A stretch of 54,771 nucleotides of DNA from an uncultured Methylococcaceae bacterium (GCA_903945375.1 CAJAVP010000022.1:1-54771), one strand, 5' to 3'; shown: positions 30,621 to 40,752, counted from the first letter of the stretch. Made by a program: numbers and translations. Notes: generated by a model not told the origin, from the letters alone.

Positions 30621-31229
30621 ATGACAACGATTAGCCAATTATCTGAACTTGATTTAAACGCTAGTTATACTTATGCCGACTATTTAAGCTGGCAATTTAA
30701 TGAAGTCGTGGAATTAATTCAGGGCAAAATTTACGTCATGTCACCTGCGCCTAATGTTAAACACCAAAGTATTTCATGGCAATTAAGTGGGCTGTTATTC
30801 AATTACTTTAACCATAAGCCCTGTCATGCGTTCGCCGCTCCTTTCGATGTACGCTTATACGATCGTAGACAATCTATTTTAACCAATCAAGACATCACCA
30901 CCGTAGTGCAACCTGATATTTGCGTTATTTGTGATGACAGTAAATTGGATGAACACGGTTGTAATGGCGCACCAGACTGGATTATTGAAATTTTGTCGAA
31001 GGGAAATTCAAAAAAAGACGTTCACACTAAACACGCGCTTTATGCCGAATGTGGCGTAACAGAATATTGGCTTGTTTTTCCTTATGAGGAAGTGGTTCAA
31101 CAATTTATATTAACTAGCGGCAATCCCCGCTACCAATTAGCCAATACTTTTGCGGATAATGACTTAGCCAGCTCTTATTTATTTCCTGATTTCACACTTA
31201 ACTTATCCGAATTATTTACACACAACTGA
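30621..31229 (+). CDS. Uma2-family (DUF820) restriction-endonuclease-fold protein
   Basis: This is a second, longer Uma2 protein of 202 residues. Its N-terminus has the common YTYADYLSWQ...VELIQGKIYVMSPAPNVKHQ motif. The nuclease-fold core reads VVQPDICVICDDSKLDEHG, then APDWIIEILSKGNSKKDVHTKHALY and VTEYWLVFP, with Asp, Glu and Lys in the expected order. It resembles the first Uma2 only in this core, so it is probably a separate acquisition and not a recent tandem copy. It sits 18 bp after kdsA and 53 bp before eno. No partner toxin, antitoxin or methylase gene is nearby. Confidence 0.86.
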   Translation: MTTISQLSELDLNASYTYADYLSWQFNEVVELIQGKIYVMSPAPNVKHQSISWQLSGLLFNYFNHKPCHAFAAPFDVRLYDRRQSILTNQDITTVVQPDICVICDDSKLDEHGCNGAPDWIIEILSKGNSKKDVHTKHALYAECGVTEYWLVFPYEEVVQQFILTSGNPRYQLANTFADNDLASSYLFPDFTLNLSELFTHN

Positions 31230-31282
31230 GTTACAACGCAACACACTTTAACTTTTCTTTCTTAACCCTTGGAGCGACATAA

Positions 31283-32563
<1,281 letters not shown>

Positions 32564-32573
32564 GTCAATTTAG

Positions 32574-32612
32574 GCGAATTCATGTTGTCTCACTGCATGA
32601 ATTCGCTTTTCT
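32574..32612 (+). terminator. intrinsic terminator after eno
   Basis: GCGAATTCATG (32574-32584) and CATGAATTCGC (32596-32606) form a perfect 11-bp stem with an 11-base loop, followed directly by TTTTCTTT. It lies 10 bp past the eno stop and only 14 bp before the ftsB ATG, so ftsB expression must depend on readthrough or on a promoter inside or upstream of the hairpin. Confidence 0.85.
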
Positions 32613-32625
32613 TTCCTCAAGATTT

Positions 32626-32895
32626 ATGAAAATTCTGATCCTAGTCATTCTCGTGCTAATAGCCCATTTTCAATACCGACTGTGGTTAGGTACAGACAGC
32701 ATCAAACAAATTGAAGCGACGGAACAACAACTCGCTAATCTTAAAAAACAAGTGGATGAAAAAAAGCAGCGTAACGACGCGCTCTACGCCGAAGTGGAAG
32801 ATTTACGCAAAGGCCAAGAAGCCTTAGAAGAACGTGCTCGCGACGAGCTTGGCATGATTAAAGAAAATGAAACTTTTTTTCAGGTTATTGAGTGA
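32626..32895 (+). CDS. ftsB: cell division protein FtsB
   Basis: FtsB joins FtsL and FtsQ in the divisome, with a single membrane helix and a periplasmic coiled coil. The 89-residue protein has helix ILILVILVLIAHFQYRLWLG (residues 2-21), a coiled coil (IEATEQQLANLKKQVDEKKQRN), and the conserved ending EERARDELGMIKENETFFQV. The position after eno is the standard gammaproteobacterial arrangement, in which ispD usually follows; here the next gene is instead an AT-rich glycosyltransferase. Confidence 0.94.
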   Translation: MKILILVILVLIAHFQYRLWLGTDSIKQIEATEQQLANLKKQVDEKKQRNDALYAEVEDLRKGQEALEERARDELGMIKENETFFQVIE

Positions 32896-33015
32896 AGCTA
32901 CCCGTTGCCAATTACCCTTAACTAACGACAAAGTTTAGACTCCACACATAACATGTAACCGTTTGGTTTCTTCCTCACTGCATACCCTTAGAATGATGGA
33001 TTAACTTTGGCAGGG

Positions 33016-35247
33016 ATGAATCGCGAGCTAAATAGTTATAACAAATTTAACCGATTAATTAACTTCCCAATAATGTTTTATATAGAAAAAAATGGCCAAA
33101 ATAACGATGACTATGCTTTTCATATTGATAAAATAAATCCGGTTATAACCGGATGGGTGCTCAACAAAAGACATCCTATTAATGAATTGCTTATTCGTTA
33201 TCCTCATCATGAAGAACAAAAAATTCCTTTAACAATTAATCGCCCTGACGTTAAAGAAAAATTTTCTGTTTTTAATGTTCCTGTTGTGTGTGGCTTTTCT
33301 TTTACGCCAAAAGTCAATCAACATTTCAGCCTTACTATCAAGATTTTTGATTCCTTAATTGAGATTGCTAAATTTTTTTATATTACCGATAAAAAAATTG
33401 TATTTTTAGATATTGTTAAAAGTCCATATGATCAAATTAATCATTTTTTTGTTGCACAACTAGGAGAGGCTCGGTGTCTAACAAACATCGATTACGATAA
33501 AAACTGGGTAGATAGAATTGAAGAGAAAGCTTTTATATCAGGCTGTATCAGTATCCAAACATTAAAAGAAAAAATCCCATACTTGAAAAAAAACTGTTAT
33601 TCGATGTTAAGCATAGCAGAACCTGTTATGTGTCTATTGACTTATTTGAACTGGATAAAACAACTAGACTTCTCTCAAAATACCTCATTAATAATCCCCT
33701 CTAAACTGATTCAAAATTTAAGTTTAAAACTTAAAAAATTTAATTTAACAAAAGCGGAAGAAATTAGTAATCTAGTCAACTCGCTCACTCCAAGTGAGTT
33801 TAATTTATTAGCCAATAGACAAACGCGTCTTCTGCGAAAAAAACAAAATAGACCTGTTTTATTATCTGATGTGGATGACGCATTATCCAATAGTCATATA
33901 TTTGATGCTGTTTGCTTTGATGACGAATTTGATATATTTTTCAAGATGATTGCTGAGGAATTAGTTTTTGTTGACTATCTGCTCTACGAAAAAATTCCTG
34001 AGCAGCCAAATGATGCCCTGCTTTTATTCAATAACAATGCTCAAATTTTACAATTATTACTGCCATTAATTGAATACGATATCTTGTTATATCAAGGGAT
34101 AAAGAATGCTAGAAATAATATCAACTTTGATAGTGAAAAAACAAAATTTACTATTGTTAATATTGATCCGATTGTTATAAAAAGCACTACGCCTTTCTCA
34201 GGTAAGCACCTTGGTTATCATGAGTTTTTGCCTGCGGCGATCCAAAAGATAACGCCTGTTATATGGCTAGGTAATACAGTTGATGTCGAATTTAACTTTG
34301 CTGAATCAACGTCAAATATTCCGGCCGCTAATCTCTACGAATTTCAGAATGTCTATCTTGCAGGACAAGGCTGTATAATTGATGAGAATAAGCAGGTTTT
34401 ATCATCGCAACACCTTCAGATGCATTCTACACATCTAACATTGGGTGCCAATATGCGCCTTATTAACACTCGTTATCCTGATAAAAACATCATCAGTTTT
34501 GAAAAAGCTTTAACTATACGCACAATTCATGACACGCCCTGTATACCGCTATCGCAGCCTGGAGAAGGTGTTTATGGTCATTGGCTGGTCGATATTTTGC
34601 CTCGCGTTGTTTTTGCAAAGCAATTAAATCAACCACTTAAATACATTATTTCAACACGTTCACCCAGCTATGCGCGATCATTTTTACATTTACTTGGTAT
34701 AACAGACGACGATATCGTCATTTACCGACCGGAATCAGAAGTTGTATTTATGAAAAACTGCTATTTCCCAGGTCATCTGCGGCTAGAGAGTGCTTTCTCT
34801 CCTTTAGCTGCCAGATTAAATACCAGCATGCAACCTTATTTCTCAACTTGTAAAAATCGAAAGCTTTACATCTCTCGCGGAAATTTCAATAAACAACAAA
34901 CTATATTCAATGCGGATGCTTTAATTAAATTAGTAACCCATTATGGTTTAGAAATCATTGAACCCCATAAATACACCATTAAAGAACAAATTAAGATATT
35001 TTCTGAGGCCAATTTAATAATGGGGGAATATGGCTCGGCAATGCACAATACTTTATTCTGTTATCCAAATACCAGTGTTATCGTATTACAGTCTGATGCG
35101 GTACCACACTTTATACAAGCAGGCATTGGTGCACTGCTATCACAACCAACCGGATTTATTTTTGGGGAACATATTAAAAACGAAACTCGCTCTTTTAACG
35201 CGCCACTACATCTAATTACTCAAGCGCTTAACATGCTTATAAATTAA
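33016..35247 (+). CDS. glycosyltransferase family 61 protein with N-terminal extension
   Basis: The protein is about 743 residues. The last third is a GT61 (DUF563) domain: GEGVYGHWLVDILPRVVFAK near residue 515, then YARSFLHLLGI, KLYISRG and IMGEYGSAMHNTLFCYP with the conserved GxYGSA-type motif, which in the family bind donor and catalyse transfer. The first 100 residues look like a beta-rich accessory domain (KINPVITGWVLNKRHPINEL). The middle 350 residues are unrecognised. No membrane segment is evident. The gene is markedly AT-rich with many AAA/TTT/ATT codons compared with neighbours, suggesting transfer. The start is uncertain: ATG 33016 is chosen, TTG 33007 and ATG 33073 are alternatives and none has a good ribosome binding site. 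Likely role is surface glycan modification. Confidence 0.75.
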   Translation: MNRELNSYNKFNRLINFPIMFYIEKNGQNNDDYAFHIDKINPVITGWVLNKRHPINELLIRYPHHEEQKIPLTINRPDVKEKFSVFNVPVVCGFSFTPKVNQHFSLTIKIFDSLIEIAKFFYITDKKIVFLDIVKSPYDQINHFFVAQLGEARCLTNIDYDKNWVDRIEEKAFISGCISIQTLKEKIPYLKKNCYSMLSIAEPVMCLLTYLNWIKQLDFSQNTSLIIPSKLIQNLSLKLKKFNLTKAEEISNLVNSLTPSEFNLLANRQTRLLRKKQNRPVLLSDVDDALSNSHIFDAVCFDDEFDIFFKMIAEELVFVDYLLYEKIPEQPNDALLLFNNNAQILQLLLPLIEYDILLYQGIKNARNNINFDSEKTKFTIVNIDPIVIKSTTPFSGKHLGYHEFLPAAIQKITPVIWLGNTVDVEFNFAESTSNIPAANLYEFQNVYLAGQGCIIDENKQVLSSQHLQMHSTHLTLGANMRLINTRYPDKNIISFEKALTIRTIHDTPCIPLSQPGEGVYGHWLVDILPRVVFAKQLNQPLKYIISTRSPSYARSFLHLLGITDDDIVIYRPESEVVFMKNCYFPGHLRLESAFSPLAARLNTSMQPYFSTCKNRKLYISRGNFNKQQTIFNADALIKLVTHYGLEIIEPHKYTIKEQIKIFSEANLIMGEYGSAMHNTLFCYPNTSVIVLQSDAVPHFIQAGIGALLSQPTGFIFGEHIKNETRSFNAPLHLITQALNMLIN

Positions 35248-35878
35248 CAATAACTTCGCTATTAATGGGATAACCAAGCAATTGGTAATCGTTACGATAA
35301 AAATGACGAATAGTAATCATATCACTCATAGTCAACGTGTTAGATTTATCAATATACTTGCCGGCCAATTGTGCTTGCTCAAGTTTCCCAGATGGCCAAT
35401 CACTAACTTCTATCTCGTTGTCAATCAACAAGCCAGCAATAATATTTTCCAAGCCTTGTTCATATCGATATACGCGACAGCCTGGCACAATAAACTCATG
35501 TTGTGGTCGAATGTGGTTGTCGTGAATGAAGGGTTTAGTGTTGTAAGCGGTAAACGTTTTCTTCATCCATTCAGAAATACGAATTAGAGGCTGCCCTCTT
35601 TTAATTCGGCTATCCATACGAAAATTATATTCACTAATTAATCGGATCACTGGATCGCGTACGATAGTAAAAACAACATCTAAGCAACTAAAATCCACTT
35701 TTTGCAATAAAATATCACGATGAAAATGCTGAGGACTGCAGCCTTCACTAAAATCAGTAATGGAAAACATCGACAATTCATACCCTGACTGCTTAAATAA
35801 AGTTTGCACTGATGACCCACCAGTTTTGGGGATATGAATAAATAAAATTTTCGTTGAACCTTTACTTAAAATTGGCAT
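35237..35878 (-). CDS. sulfotransferase-family protein
   Basis: The roughly 213-residue protein has the PAPS-binding signatures of sulfotransferases. FIHIPKTGGSSVQTLF near the N-terminus is the 5'-phosphosulfate loop, with Lys and Ser/Thr. DVVFTIVRDPVIRLISEYN is the 3'-phosphate motif, with Arg and Ser. The HIPKTGG form is typical of the Golgi-type carbohydrate sulfotransferase group, which in bacteria usually acts on surface glycans or nodulation-like factors. The 3' end overlaps the convergent GT61 gene by 11 bp, suggesting joint acquisition. ATG 35878 puts the motif at the usual place; ATG 35926 would add 16 hydrophobic residues and cannot be excluded. Confidence 0.78.
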   Translation of the reverse strand: MPILSKGSTKILFIHIPKTGGSSVQTLFKQSGYELSMFSITDFSEGCSPQHFHRDILLQKVDFSCLDVVFTIVRDPVIRLISEYNFRMDSRIKRGQPLIRISEWMKKTFTAYNTKPFIHDNHIRPQHEFIVPGCRVYRYEQGLENIIAGLLIDNEIEVSDWPSGKLEQAQLAGKYIDKSNTLTMSDMITIRHFYRNDYQLLGYPINSEVIVNL

Positions 35879-35961
35879 ATTACAATCGACCTTAAAAACA
35901 AATGAATTGACTAAAAATAACGGCATTGAACAATCAAAATAGATAAGTAGGAGGATACCTT

Positions 35962-36105
35962 ATGATGCCACGACAATCGCAGTTAAAGCTACTCTCACTT
36001 TTTAAAAAACTTTTGCACGACTACTTAGCTGACTCTATTTCCCTGTCTTTTATCTGGCAAATGCGTTACAGCGATTTCAATAATGAGTTGAATCACGATG
36101 GTTAA
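35962..36105 (+). CDS. 47-residue ORF with strong ribosome binding site, function unknown
   Basis: A near-perfect Shine-Dalgarno (TAGGAGG at 35948-35954) stands 7 bases before ATGATG at 35962. The frame encodes MMPRQSQLKLLSLFKKLLHD through a basic, leucine-rich amphipathic start and ends NNELNHDG. It may be a genuine small protein or the surviving 5' end of a larger gene cut off by the palindromic repeat that begins 8 bp later. It is divergent from the sulfotransferase gene. I recognise no family. Confidence 0.4.
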   Translation: MMPRQSQLKLLSLFKKLLHDYLADSISLSFIWQMRYSDFNNELNHDG

Positions 36106-36112
36106 TAATTGA

Positions 36113-36197
36113 CCGTTCACTCTGAGATACCTCAGGAGAGCCCTGTCGAAGAGTCCTGTAACTGAGATAGGTGGTTCAACAAGCTTACCACGAACGG
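36113..36197. repeat. palindromic intergenic repeat
   Basis: The 85-bp stretch begins CCGTTCAC and ends CACGAACGG, with further matching inner segments (GCCCTGTCGAAG, GGTTCAACAAGCTT). It resembles the dispersed palindromic repeats common in proteobacteria whose core reads like CGTTCG...GAGCTTGTCGAA. It lies between the 47-codon ORF and the end of mdh and may affect 3'-end stability of mdh mRNA. Confidence 0.55.
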
Positions 36198-36254
36198 AAA
36201 AATGTAATTATCTTGGTTTGAAACCGCTGTAGGCCATTATTGGTAAATAATGTA

Positions 36255-37232
36255 CTAAAGCAAATGCCTTACCGCATCGCGCTCTTCTTTCAATTCCTGC
36301 TCGGTTAAGCGCATTCTTTCCAAACTAAACTCGCTAATTGCCAAACCTTGCACGACATCAACCCTATCAGTCGTCACACTTACCGGGAATGAATAAACCA
36401 AATCCGTATCGATGCCATAATCTCCCGCCGACAAAATACCCATACTGACCCAATCGCCTGCCTCTGTACCTAATGTCCACGACTTCATTTGATCAATTGC
36501 CGCATTAGCCGCTGAGGCGGCACTAGACTGACCACGAGCGTTAATCACTTCTGCACCACGTTGCTGAATTTTTGGAATAAAGTCATCAATCACCCAATCG
36601 GCATCAAGCAATGACAAAGCCGATTGTCCTTTGACTTTAGCATGATTTAAATCAGGATACTGGGTCGCTGAATGATTACCCCAAATGCTCATGTTTATAA
36701 TATCAGGGGTATGAACACCACATTTTTCTGCCAGATAACTTAACGCGCGATTGTGATCCAATCGACTCATAGAAGAAAAATTCTCAGGTTTTAAGTCTGG
36801 TGCATTTTTAATAGCAATCAATGTATTAGTATTAGCGGGATTACCGGTCACTAAAACTTTGACCGAACGGCTCGCAACTTCATTCAACGCTCTGCCTTGT
36901 ACCGCGAAAATTTCGGCATTCACTTGCAATAAATCTTTACGCTCCATACCAGGACCACGCGGACGTGCGCCAATTAAAAAAGCATAATCGACGTTTTTGA
37001 ACGCAATGCGTGGATCATCTGTCATGATAACGCGCTGCAATAGTGGTGAAGCGCAATCATTGAGCTCCATCACAACCCCTTCCAATACCCCCATTGCCGG
37101 TGTAATTTCCAATAAATGTAATACAATCGGTTGATCAGGGCCGAGCAGCAAGCCTGCTGACAAACGAAATAGTAATGAATAGCTAATTTGACCTGCGGCA
37201 CCGGTAACCGCGATATGGATAGGTGTTTTCAT
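36255..37232 (-). CDS. mdh: malate dehydrogenase
   Basis: Mdh interconverts malate and oxaloacetate with NAD(H). The 325-residue protein starts [20 protein letters not shown] (nucleotide-binding loop). It has [16 protein letters not shown] (substrate loop with two Arg), [22 protein letters not shown], and the catalytic histidine in [15 protein letters not shown]. This is the cytosolic-type enzyme of beta- and some gammaproteobacteria, not the E. coli type. Its product feeds oadGAB elsewhere in the window. It has its own transcription unit here. Confidence 0.95.
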   Translation of the reverse strand: MKTPIHIAVTGAAGQISYSLLFRLSAGLLLGPDQPIVLHLLEITPAMGVLEGVVMELNDCASPLLQRVIMTDDPRIAFKNVDYAFLIGARPRGPGMERKDLLQVNAEIFAVQGRALNEVASRSVKVLVTGNPANTNTLIAIKNAPDLKPENFSSMSRLDHNRALSYLAEKCGVHTPDIINMSIWGNHSATQYPDLNHAKVKGQSALSLLDADWVIDDFIPKIQQRGAEVINARGQSSAASAANAAIDQMKSWTLGTEAGDWVSMGILSAGDYGIDTDLVYSFPVSVTTDRVDVVQGLAISEFSLERMRLTEQELKEERDAVRHLL

Positions 37233-37354
37233 CGATTTTCCTTGGTGTTAGATGAATGTTTTGGAGTGTATTCAGCGAAAAAACCGGATTGAATCAAGAC
37301 CACATAAGCACGCAGCCTTCAGAAAAGGCTATCCGCAATCATGCTCGGCTTGAT

Positions 37355-37990
37355 TTAGCTCAAGAAAAATTGCAAAGACAAGTTATTAATAGTCAACATA
37401 TCATTGTGATTAAGCTTGACGTAGTTATTACCTACGGGGATGTTATTAACGGCTACTGTGCCTTTGCTTTCTAAAACTGAGACAAAGTAGCCATCTTTAC
37501 GCTTAGCGATCACAATGATACCTACGCCGCTAGAACCTAAACGGGTCATTGCTTTCCTTAAAAACAGCACCTTGCCGATATTTTGACCGTTCATGACTTG
37601 CAAATTAGCGGAGGGTAGATGGGCTTCTTGACTAGGATCAAACTCAAAAGATTCCCGACCGTAAACATTGCCAATTTCAGAAGACTGCGTTTTTGCGACG
37701 GATTCAGTCGTATTATAAACAATATCGTGCTTACCAATGGTAATCGTATCATTATCATTTAATACGCATTCCTTGATTTTTTGTCCGTTAATAATTAATG
37801 GAAAATTATCATTAAGCTGCTTAATGGTGGAGCCATCATCACGAACGACAATCGCGGCATGTGCGGGCGCCACAGCCAGACTATCAATCGCTACATTATT
37901 CGTCTCATCACGACCAATATGAAAAACGCCGTTTTCAAACAGGTATGAATCAATCGCCTTGTATTTAAAAAAAACAGTTAATTTTGCCAT
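37355..37990 (-). CDS. protein with two FHA domains
   Basis: The 211-residue protein contains two forkhead-associated folds, phosphothreonine-binding modules. The first (about residues 20-90) has FHIGRDETNNVAIDS and APAHAAIVV (GR...N and S/AxxH signatures), then LIINGQKI. The second (about 128-211) has TRLGSSGVGIIVIAKRKDGYFVS and VAVNNIPVG, in which the GR and SxxH residues are degenerate. No enzyme domain or membrane segment is present. FHA proteins often act with Ser/Thr kinases or secretion systems, but none is nearby. It is a lone gene 122 bp upstream of mdh on the same strand. Confidence 0.82.
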   Translation of the reverse strand: MAKLTVFFKYKAIDSYLFENGVFHIGRDETNNVAIDSLAVAPAHAAIVVRDDGSTIKQLNDNFPLIINGQKIKECVLNDNDTITIGKHDIVYNTTESVAKTQSSEIGNVYGRESFEFDPSQEAHLPSANLQVMNGQNIGKVLFLRKAMTRLGSSGVGIIVIAKRKDGYFVSVLESKGTVAVNNIPVGNNYVKLNHNDMLTINNLSLQFFLS

Positions 37991-38088
37991 TACAACAGTC
38001 TATAACCTTTTGATGAGTCATAATTATAGTCGGTATTTTCTAGTTATCCAAAAAATACCCGTTATTTAGACAAGGACTTCGTAAGGTA

Positions 38089-39339
38089 TTAGCCCAGCGG
38101 CAAAAACCTGACTAGCTTCACTGCATTTTTATCCCGCTTAATAATTTCTACGGGATAACCATGTAAATCAATGCGAATCCCTGAATCTGGAATGGTCTCG
38201 ACTAACTCAATAATCAGCCCATTTAGTGTCTTAGGTCCCTCAGTCGGTAAGCTCCATTGGGTAATCCGGTTTAATTCCCGAATCGTTATATTGGCATCGA
38301 CTAAATAACTACCATCTTCTTGCAAGCGTGCCGCAGAGTTTACGTCAGTAATTAACTCTCCAACGATTTCTTGCAATAAATCATCCAAAGTCACCAACCC
38401 CTGCACATCACCATATTCATCAACTACCAAGCCAATGCGTATTTTTTCATTTTTGAATTTAAGCATTTGTGTATGTACAGGCGTACTTTCCGGTATAAAT
38501 ACGGGCTTGCTAAGCAGATTAATCAGCGCCTGTTTATCAAACGCCTCATTATTAACATCAACCAAAGCTTTTCTTAAATGCAAAAAACCAACAATCCGAT
38601 CAATGCTTTTTTTGTATATTGGCAACTGCGTATGCGGACTGGATTTAATACGATCAACAATTTCTTCCATAGACGACTCGAGATCAATCCCAATAATCTC
38701 ATTGCGTGGTGTCATAATATCTTCAACGGTTGCTGATTCCAAATCCAAAATACCTAACAACATTTTTCGATAACGGATGGGCATCAGCGTTTCCGCTTCA
38801 CTAATAATACTTTTTAACTCGTCTTTATTTAAGCTGTCATGATGACTTTTTTTGACATCAACGCCTACCATACGAAGCAGTAAATTGACAAAAAGATTAA
38901 TGAAACCAACCAGCGGGTAAAGTAGCTTTAGAAGTGGCGTATAAATCCACGCTGCCGGAAATGCCAATAGTTCCGGCTTAATAGCGGCCAAAGTCTTTGG
39001 CGTCACATCGAGAATGAACATCAAAATAGTCAAAACACCTGTTGCAATAGCGATAATAGACTCTTCATTCGCATAAAGCTTGATGGCGATAACGGTAGCA
39101 ATCGACGCAGCAAAATTATTTACAAAATTATTGCATAACAAAATGAGCCCCAATAAGCGGTCTGGTCTTTGCAATAATTTCTGTGTCTTTATCGCACTTG
39201 GATGCTTAAGTTTAACCAAGTGCCTTAAACGATACCGATTTAAAGACATCAAAGATGTTTCTGAACCGGCAAAAAAAGCAGAAAGAAGGAGCATTAATGC
39301 AAGTATGCCAAATAGCACACTGAGTGGCATGTCATTCAA
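38089..39339 (-). CDS. CNNM-domain / CBS-domain membrane protein (CorB/YfjD family)
   Basis: The 416-residue protein has an N-terminal CNNM (DUF21) membrane domain with three to four helices (LMLLLSAFFAGSETSLMSLN at the start, then NNFVNNFAASIATVIAIKLY). A CBS pair follows (about residues 205-330: VEDIMTPRNEIIGID, LPIYKKSIDRIVGFLHLRKA and VVDEYGDVQGLVTLDDLLQEIVGEL). A CorC/HlyC C-terminal domain ends at residue 410. The SETSLMSLN motif and the full domain order match YfjD/CorB, implicated in Mg2+/Co2+ transport or efflux. Annotations as haemolysin are historical. Confidence 0.9.
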   Translation of the reverse strand: MNDMPLSVLFGILALMLLLSAFFAGSETSLMSLNRYRLRHLVKLKHPSAIKTQKLLQRPDRLLGLILLCNNFVNNFAASIATVIAIKLYANEESIIAIATGVLTILMFILDVTPKTLAAIKPELLAFPAAWIYTPLLKLLYPLVGFINLFVNLLLRMVGVDVKKSHHDSLNKDELKSIISEAETLMPIRYRKMLLGILDLESATVEDIMTPRNEIIGIDLESSMEEIVDRIKSSPHTQLPIYKKSIDRIVGFLHLRKALVDVNNEAFDKQALINLLSKPVFIPESTPVHTQMLKFKNEKIRIGLVVDEYGDVQGLVTLDDLLQEIVGELITDVNSAARLQEDGSYLVDANITIRELNRITQWSLPTEGPKTLNGLIIELVETIPDSGIRIDLHGYPVEIIKRDKNAVKLVRFLPLG

Positions 39340-39426
39340 AATGAGACTCTTGAGTTGTGATAACCAGCCTAGTTTCTACGATGCAGATTTTTTGTCAAGC
39401 TGAAATTAGGTTTTTTGAGTAATCTT

Positions 39427-39471
39427 ACAAATCAATACAGGTGACATTCATTAGTGATTTTGACATAGCAC
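39427..39471 (-). repeat. dispersed repeat copy A, remnant of a gene 3' end
   Basis: The 45-bp segment is about 85% identical, with small gaps, to 52404-52454. On the minus strand it reads TVSAMSKSLMNVT before a stop. The same strand upstream (to about 39600) keeps protein-like open stretches such as RSNPVNWLNERTVSAMSK interrupted by stops. This looks like a decayed gene, perhaps a transposase. The rest of the 328-bp gap between the CNNM gene and modC (39340-39667) holds nothing else I can support. Confidence 0.45.
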
Positions 39472-39667
39472 TCACGGTTCGCTCATTCAGCCAGTTTACC
39501 GGATTACTCCGTAATACCTTGATAAAAAGTGTACGGGAAAATCTAAGCAACGCTAAAATGCGCTGGTACGGTATTTAATTGTGTCTTATGTGCTTCTCGT
39601 CTTTGATCGGTCTGAGTATTTTCGATTGTACCGAGTTGAGTCCACAGTAATAAAAATCACTGACTAC

Positions 39668-40750
39668 TTATTCAAACAATGCCACAGCTTTGATTTGCGC
39701 CCAAAGTTTAAGCCCAGGCGTTATGTGTAATTTTCGCCACGACCTGCGGGTAATTCGTGCTAATAGCGGAACACCATAGGCATCAAGGCGCACTAAGACG
39801 TTTGCCTTATTGTCGGTCTCGGCAATCGCGACGACTTCTACGGCAAGTGTATTTAAAATACTACTGTTGTGCAGGGGTTCTAAGTTAAGACTGACATCAC
39901 GCGCATGAATCCGGCATCGTAAACGACTGCCAATCGCTTTAGGTTGTCGACTGACATAAATAATCCCACCTGCAAAATCCAAGCGACTGAGACAATCTTC
40001 ATCATCATGATGGGTCAAAACGGTGTCAATCACCACGCCAGCATCATCGACAAAAGCAGACGGCAAATCGATACGGGCTAAGGTTTCTTGCAATACACCG
40101 GAGGCAATGACCTGTCCTGCGTTCAGTAATACTAAATGATCAGCTAAACGTGCCACTTCCTCGGGCGAATGGCTGACATAAAGCATTGGAATATCGAGAT
40201 GTTCATGTAGTCGCTCTAGGTAAGGCAAAATCTCTGCTTTACGTTTTAAATCTAATGCAGACAACGGTTCATCAAATAATAATAAACGCGGCTTGCTCAG
40301 TAAGGCTCTCGCTATCGCGATACGCTGCCTTTCTCCGCCGGATAAATGCTCGGCGTGGCGTTGCAATAAGGGCTCAATATCTAACCACTCAATCACTTGA
40401 TCAAAATTAATACTCGCGCTGTTGTTTTGACTGCGCTTTTGACCATAAGCTAAATTTTCGCGTACCGTTAAATGAGAAAACAGGCTGGCTTCTTGGAAAA
40501 CATAACCTAAAGCACGTCGATGAGTGGGCAGAAAAATACCCGCGTGATCATCTTGCCAGATTTCACCATTGATATTGAGATAAACATTCAAGGCTTTTTC
40601 TAAGCCGGCAATTACTCTTAAACAGGTTGTTTTTCCCGAGCCGGAATGACCAAATAACGCGGTAATGCCTTGACCGGGTAATTCAAGATTGACCGCGAGT
40701 GTCAAGGCGGGATAATTCACTTCAAAGCGGATGTGTATTTGGCTCGCCAT
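39668..40750 (-). CDS. modC: molybdate ABC transporter ATPase ModC
   Basis: ModC energises molybdate import. The 360-residue protein has Walker A FGHSGSGKTT, a Q-loop YVFQEASLF, signature LSGGERQRIAIARALL, Walker B LLLFDEPLSALD and switch His in YVSHSPEE. A C-terminal domain (about 230-360) carries a Mop/TOBE regulatory fold (CRIHARDVSLN, VLVRLDAYGVPLLARIT). The ATG at 40750 stands 2 bp after the modB stop with AGGACG upstream; the frame is open to 40834 inside modB. It is the last gene of modABC. Confidence 0.95.
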   Translation of the reverse strand: MASQIHIRFEVNYPALTLAVNLELPGQGITALFGHSGSGKTTCLRVIAGLEKALNVYLNINGEIWQDDHAGIFLPTHRRALGYVFQEASLFSHLTVRENLAYGQKRSQNNSASINFDQVIEWLDIEPLLQRHAEHLSGGERQRIAIARALLSKPRLLLFDEPLSALDLKRKAEILPYLERLHEHLDIPMLYVSHSPEEVARLADHLVLLNAGQVIASGVLQETLARIDLPSAFVDDAGVVIDTVLTHHDDEDCLSRLDFAGGIIYVSRQPKAIGSRLRCRIHARDVSLNLEPLHNSSILNTLAVEVVAIAETDNKANVLVRLDAYGVPLLARITRRSWRKLHITPGLKLWAQIKAVALFE

Positions 40751-40752
40751 GG

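Noticed and set aside
37256-37474. 72-codon open frame on the plus strand between mdh and the FHA gene
   Set aside because: More than half is antisense to the FHA gene's 3' end and the rest shows no ribosome binding site or motif.
38435-38773. 112-codon open frame on the plus strand
   Set aside because: Antisense to the CBS domain of the CNNM protein; no independent support.
38089-39339. haemolysin
   Set aside because: The CNNM plus CBS plus CorC architecture points to a metal-ion transport family; the haemolysin label is historical.
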